This document shows, in pieces, positions 6,167 to 6,772 of a DNA stretch of 6,772 nucleotides; the stretch's first letter is position 1; every line of letters starts with the position of its first letter. The stretch is taken from assembly GCA_024230695.1 (NCBI GenBank), contig JAAERC010000734.1:1-6772 (forward strand), given 5' to 3'. This DNA comes from Candidatus Zixiibacteriota bacterium. GTDB lineage: Bacteria > Zixibacteria > MSB-5A5 > GN15 > PGXB01. Under the pieces are notes generated by a model. That model was not told the origin of the DNA and searched no databases. It saw only the letters and a list, made by a program, of their open reading frames with translations. A program made the position numbers and the translations under genes.

Positions 6167-6772
6167 ATGGCCAAAATATTGGTGATCGATGATGAAGAAA
6201 ATATCCGAAGCTCATTAAAATCGGCATTAGAAAGGCGTTCTCATTCGGTGGTGACAGCGGCCAATTATCACCAGGGTGAACAGTTTTCCAAATCAGATTT
6301 TGACTTAATATTTCTTGATATTCTTCTACCCGATGGTAATGGTGTTGAGCTTTTAGAGAAAATAATAAAAGACAACAGCAACCAGACGGTTGTTATGATA
6401 TCGGGGCATGCCGATATTGACACCGCCGTCAGAGCGATTCAGGCCGGGGCATATGATTTTATCGAAAAACCGATTTCGCTTGATAGAGTATTGATTACAA
6501 TTGAAAATGTTTCGAAAAAGAATAAGCTAAATATTGAAAAAGAGCGGCTTTCTTCGCTTTTGTATGGCGATTTGATCGGTAATTCATCGAAAATGATAAA
6601 ACTAAAAACCGATATTTCTATTTCGGCCCCCAAAACCTCACGCTTTTTGATCCTCGGTGAAAATGGTACTGGCAAAGAACTTGTCGCCAATATGATACAT
6701 CAGCACAGTCTGAATTCGGATGGTCCTTTTGTGAGTGTAAATTGTGCCGCGTTACCATCGGAGTTGGTGGAA
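6167..6772 (+). CDS. NtrX/NtrC-like sigma-54-type response regulator, N-terminal 202 residues (3' end outside window)
   Basis: Starts at the ATG 3 nt after the kinase stop and stays open to the window end. The receiver domain is complete: acidic pair Asp8/Asp9 (VIDDEE), phosphoacceptor Asp51 in IFLDILLPDGNG, Ser79 (MISGHAD), and Lys101 in IEKP with the preceding AIQAGAYDF typical of NtrC-family receivers. A linker (about 112-133) leads into the AAA+ domain: LIGNSSKM (136-143), Walker A GENGTGKE (164-171), and GPFVSVNCAALPSELVE (186-202), where the window stops. The GAFTGA sigma-54 contact loop, Walker B and DNA-binding helices lie outside, so sigma-54 activation is expected from the family but not seen. 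No Shine-Dalgarno is evident, so translation is probably coupled to the kinase. It would receive phosphate from His344 of the kinase. Autoregulation through the inverted repeats at 3071-3146 is possible. Confidence 0.93.
   Translation, partial: MAKILVIDDEENIRSSLKSALERRSHSVVTAANYHQGEQFSKSDFDLIFLDILLPDGNGVELLEKIIKDNSNQTVVMISGHADIDTAVRAIQAGAYDFIEKPISLDRVLITIENVSKKNKLNIEKERLSSLLYGDLIGNSSKMIKLKTDISISAPKTSRFLILGENGTGKELVANMIHQHSLNSDGPFVSVNCAALPSELVE

Noticed and set aside
6439..6690. 83-codon open frame on the - strand opposite the response regulator
   Set aside because: It is antisense to the receiver/AAA+ domains, whose motifs are continuous on the + strand.

Overview
The window looks like a chromosomal segment of a diderm (Gram-negative type) bacterium of moderate to low G+C. 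The support for this is a lipoprotein with a lipobox, an exported binding-protein-like product, an NtrY-type sensor kinase and a sigma-54-type response regulator. No phylogenetic marker is present. The gene content would fit a deep-branching FCB-like or uncultivated lineage, but that is only an impression. I see no mobile element, tRNA, rRNA or CRISPR array.

Left block (1-1801, + strand): the last two thirds or less of ferrochelatase (hemH, 5' end outside the window) overlaps by 14 nt a complete FAD-dependent protoporphyrinogen/coproporphyrinogen oxidase (hemY/hemG family). Together they form the terminal steps of heme synthesis. At 1816-1853 lies a hairpin terminator that is well formed only when read on the - strand.

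Middle block (1880-2947, - strand): a predicted outer-membrane or periplasmic lipoprotein made of about seven beta-propeller-like repeats of the 'two-component regulator propeller' kind. Its start is fixed by a strong Shine-Dalgarno at 2955-2961. Upstream is a near-consensus sigma-54 (-24/-12) promoter.

Intergenic control region (2948-3230): 283 bp between divergent genes. It holds the sigma-54-like element, a perfect inverted repeat GTGTCA-N4-TGACAC about 100 bp upstream of the predicted transcription start, a second adjacent inverted repeat, and a degenerate second copy of the first site exactly 60 bp further out.

Right block (3231-6772, + strand): a tightly coupled operon of three genes. 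The first is an exported protein resembling a shortened family-5 (peptide/nickel type) solute-binding protein. The second is a membrane NtrY-like histidine kinase with a Cache-like extracytoplasmic region; it overlaps the first gene by 4 nt. The third is an NtrX/NtrC-like response regulator with receiver domain and AAA+ Walker A, starting 3 nt after the kinase stop and running off the window. My working model is that the binding-protein-like product presents a ligand to the kinase, and the kinase phosphorylates the regulator. The regulator may then act at the inverted repeats on a sigma-54 promoter in front of the propeller lipoprotein. The kinase-regulator pairing is well supported; the ligand step and the regulator's target are inference.
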